A stretch of DNA of 19,505 nt from Actinomycetes bacterium (GTDB taxonomy: Bacteria > Actinomycetota > Thermoleophilia > Solirubrobacterales > 70-9). The notes beneath the pieces were generated by a model, which saw nothing but the letters and a program-made list of their open reading frames with translations, did not search any database and was not told the DNA's origin. This document shows, piece by piece, positions 19,172 through 19,505 of the stretch. The first letter of the stretch is position 1. Every line of letters begins with the position of its first letter. A program made the position numbers and the translations under genes. The stretch spans positions 1 to 19,505 of the forward strand of contig JAEZIQ010000149.1 in the NCBI GenBank assembly GCA_023436605.1, given 5' to 3'.

Positions 19172-19210
19172 CTGCCGAACGCAGATGGCTGTCGGTCGGG
19201 GGCCACAGCC
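19172..19210 (+). promoter_or_regulatory. Two consecutive hairpins in the leader of the secreted protein gene
   Basis: TCTGC-CGAAC-GCAGA (19172-19186) is followed one base later by GGCTGT (19188-19193) paired with ACAGCC (19205-19210). Both lie between the likely promoter and the start codon, so they may affect mRNA stability or translation. Confidence 0.4.
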
Positions 19211-19234
19211 GAAATTCAAATGCAGGGAGTTGTC

Positions 19235-19505
19235 TTGATTTACCTCAGTATGCCGCGCGGCATCCTTGTCGCGCTGATGATCCTCTTTGCCGGATCCGGG
19301 GTCTTCGCGACCCAGGCTTCGGCCGCCAAGAAACCAGCCAAACCGGTCAAGGTGACCGTCGCGAACGTGACGACGGCAAACCAGCAGCAGCTGCTCAACA
19401 AGAAGAAGCTGACTGTGAAGGTCAAGTCGACCGGCAAGGCGACGGTGAATCTTTCCGCTGTCAGTGGTGGCAAGAAGAACTACTTCAAGACCGCCAAGGT
19501 GAATT
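19235..19505 (+). CDS. Secreted basic protein, N-terminal part (3' end outside window)
   Basis: The visible part has a classical signal peptide: a short N-terminus with Arg, the hydrophobic core GILVALMILFAGSGVFAT, and a likely cleavage site after QASA. The mature start is AKKPAKPVKVTVANVTTANQ, followed by a lysine- and valine-rich alternating stretch (KKKLTVKVKSTGKATVNLSA) that looks like beta strands of an Ig-like or repetitive surface domain. Three in-frame starts exist: ATG 19220, TTG 19235 and ATG 19250. TTG 19235 is chosen because AGGGAG lies 5 nt before it; ATG 19250 would also leave the signal peptide intact. Function is unknown; it is probably a cell-surface or wall-associated protein. 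Confidence 0.7.
   Translation, partial: MIYLSMPRGILVALMILFAGSGVFATQASAAKKPAKPVKVTVANVTTANQQQLLNKKKLTVKVKSTGKATVNLSAVSGGKKNYFKTAKVN

Overview
The window is GC-rich bacterial chromosome with dense genes and no sign of phage, plasmid or insertion-sequence DNA. The order recX–(rny)–miaB–miaA–dapF–(dapL)–hflX is an actinobacterial core arrangement: mycobacteria have recA-recX-miaB-miaA-dapF-hflX. An RNase Y gene next to recX, a DapL-type aminotransferase, MurT/GatD, and many TANNNT -10 boxes lying right against start codons point to a deep-branching actinobacterium, most likely Thermoleophilia (Solirubrobacterales-like). This placement is inferred from gene content and was not tested by a search.

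Layout. Positions 1-2057 hold the end of recX and rny (RNA decay). Positions 2058-2666 hold a small two-helix membrane protein and a repeat-rich, structured intergenic stretch. Positions 2667-5776 hold miaB-miaA-dapF, three tightly packed genes for tRNA A37 modification and lysine/cell-wall diaminopimelate, followed by dapL with its own promoter and Shine-Dalgarno site (5826-6995). A terminator at 7011-7042 separates dapL from a convergent SDR-type epimerase. That gene diverges from hflX, which is followed by dut. A strong hairpin (9984-10008) ends dut against a convergent block.

Positions 10027-14412 are a five-gene minus-strand operon: methyltransferase, lipid kinase, murT, second methyltransferase, gatD. 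The first four genes overlap one another. MurT/GatD amidate the glutamate of lipid II, so this is a cell-envelope block; the two methyltransferases and the lipid kinase are candidate partners. Diverging from it on the plus strand are a membrane-anchored cyclophilin, an alpha/beta hydrolase, a formylglycine-generating enzyme, a four-helix membrane protein of the DUF7144 type, a YihY/BrkB-type membrane protein and a small membrane protein. The window closes with a minus-strand membrane protein diverging from a secreted basic protein cut by the window edge.

Most notable: (1) DapF has serine at both positions where the family has its catalytic cysteines, next to dapL; (2) RNase Y has no membrane anchor, and an in-frame stop two codons upstream of its ATG rules out an annotation error; (3) eleven gene starts have a TANNNT box ending 6-10 nt before the start codon and no clear Shine-Dalgarno site, indicating widespread leaderless transcription; (4) a methyltransferase gene sits between murT and gatD; (5) the YihY gene has no ATG/GTG/TTG start that would preserve its conserved N-terminus; (6) the 2400-2628 gap holds tandem repeats and several nested inverted repeats, a candidate structured RNA or mobile repeat. 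No CRISPR array, tRNA, rRNA or transposase was seen.
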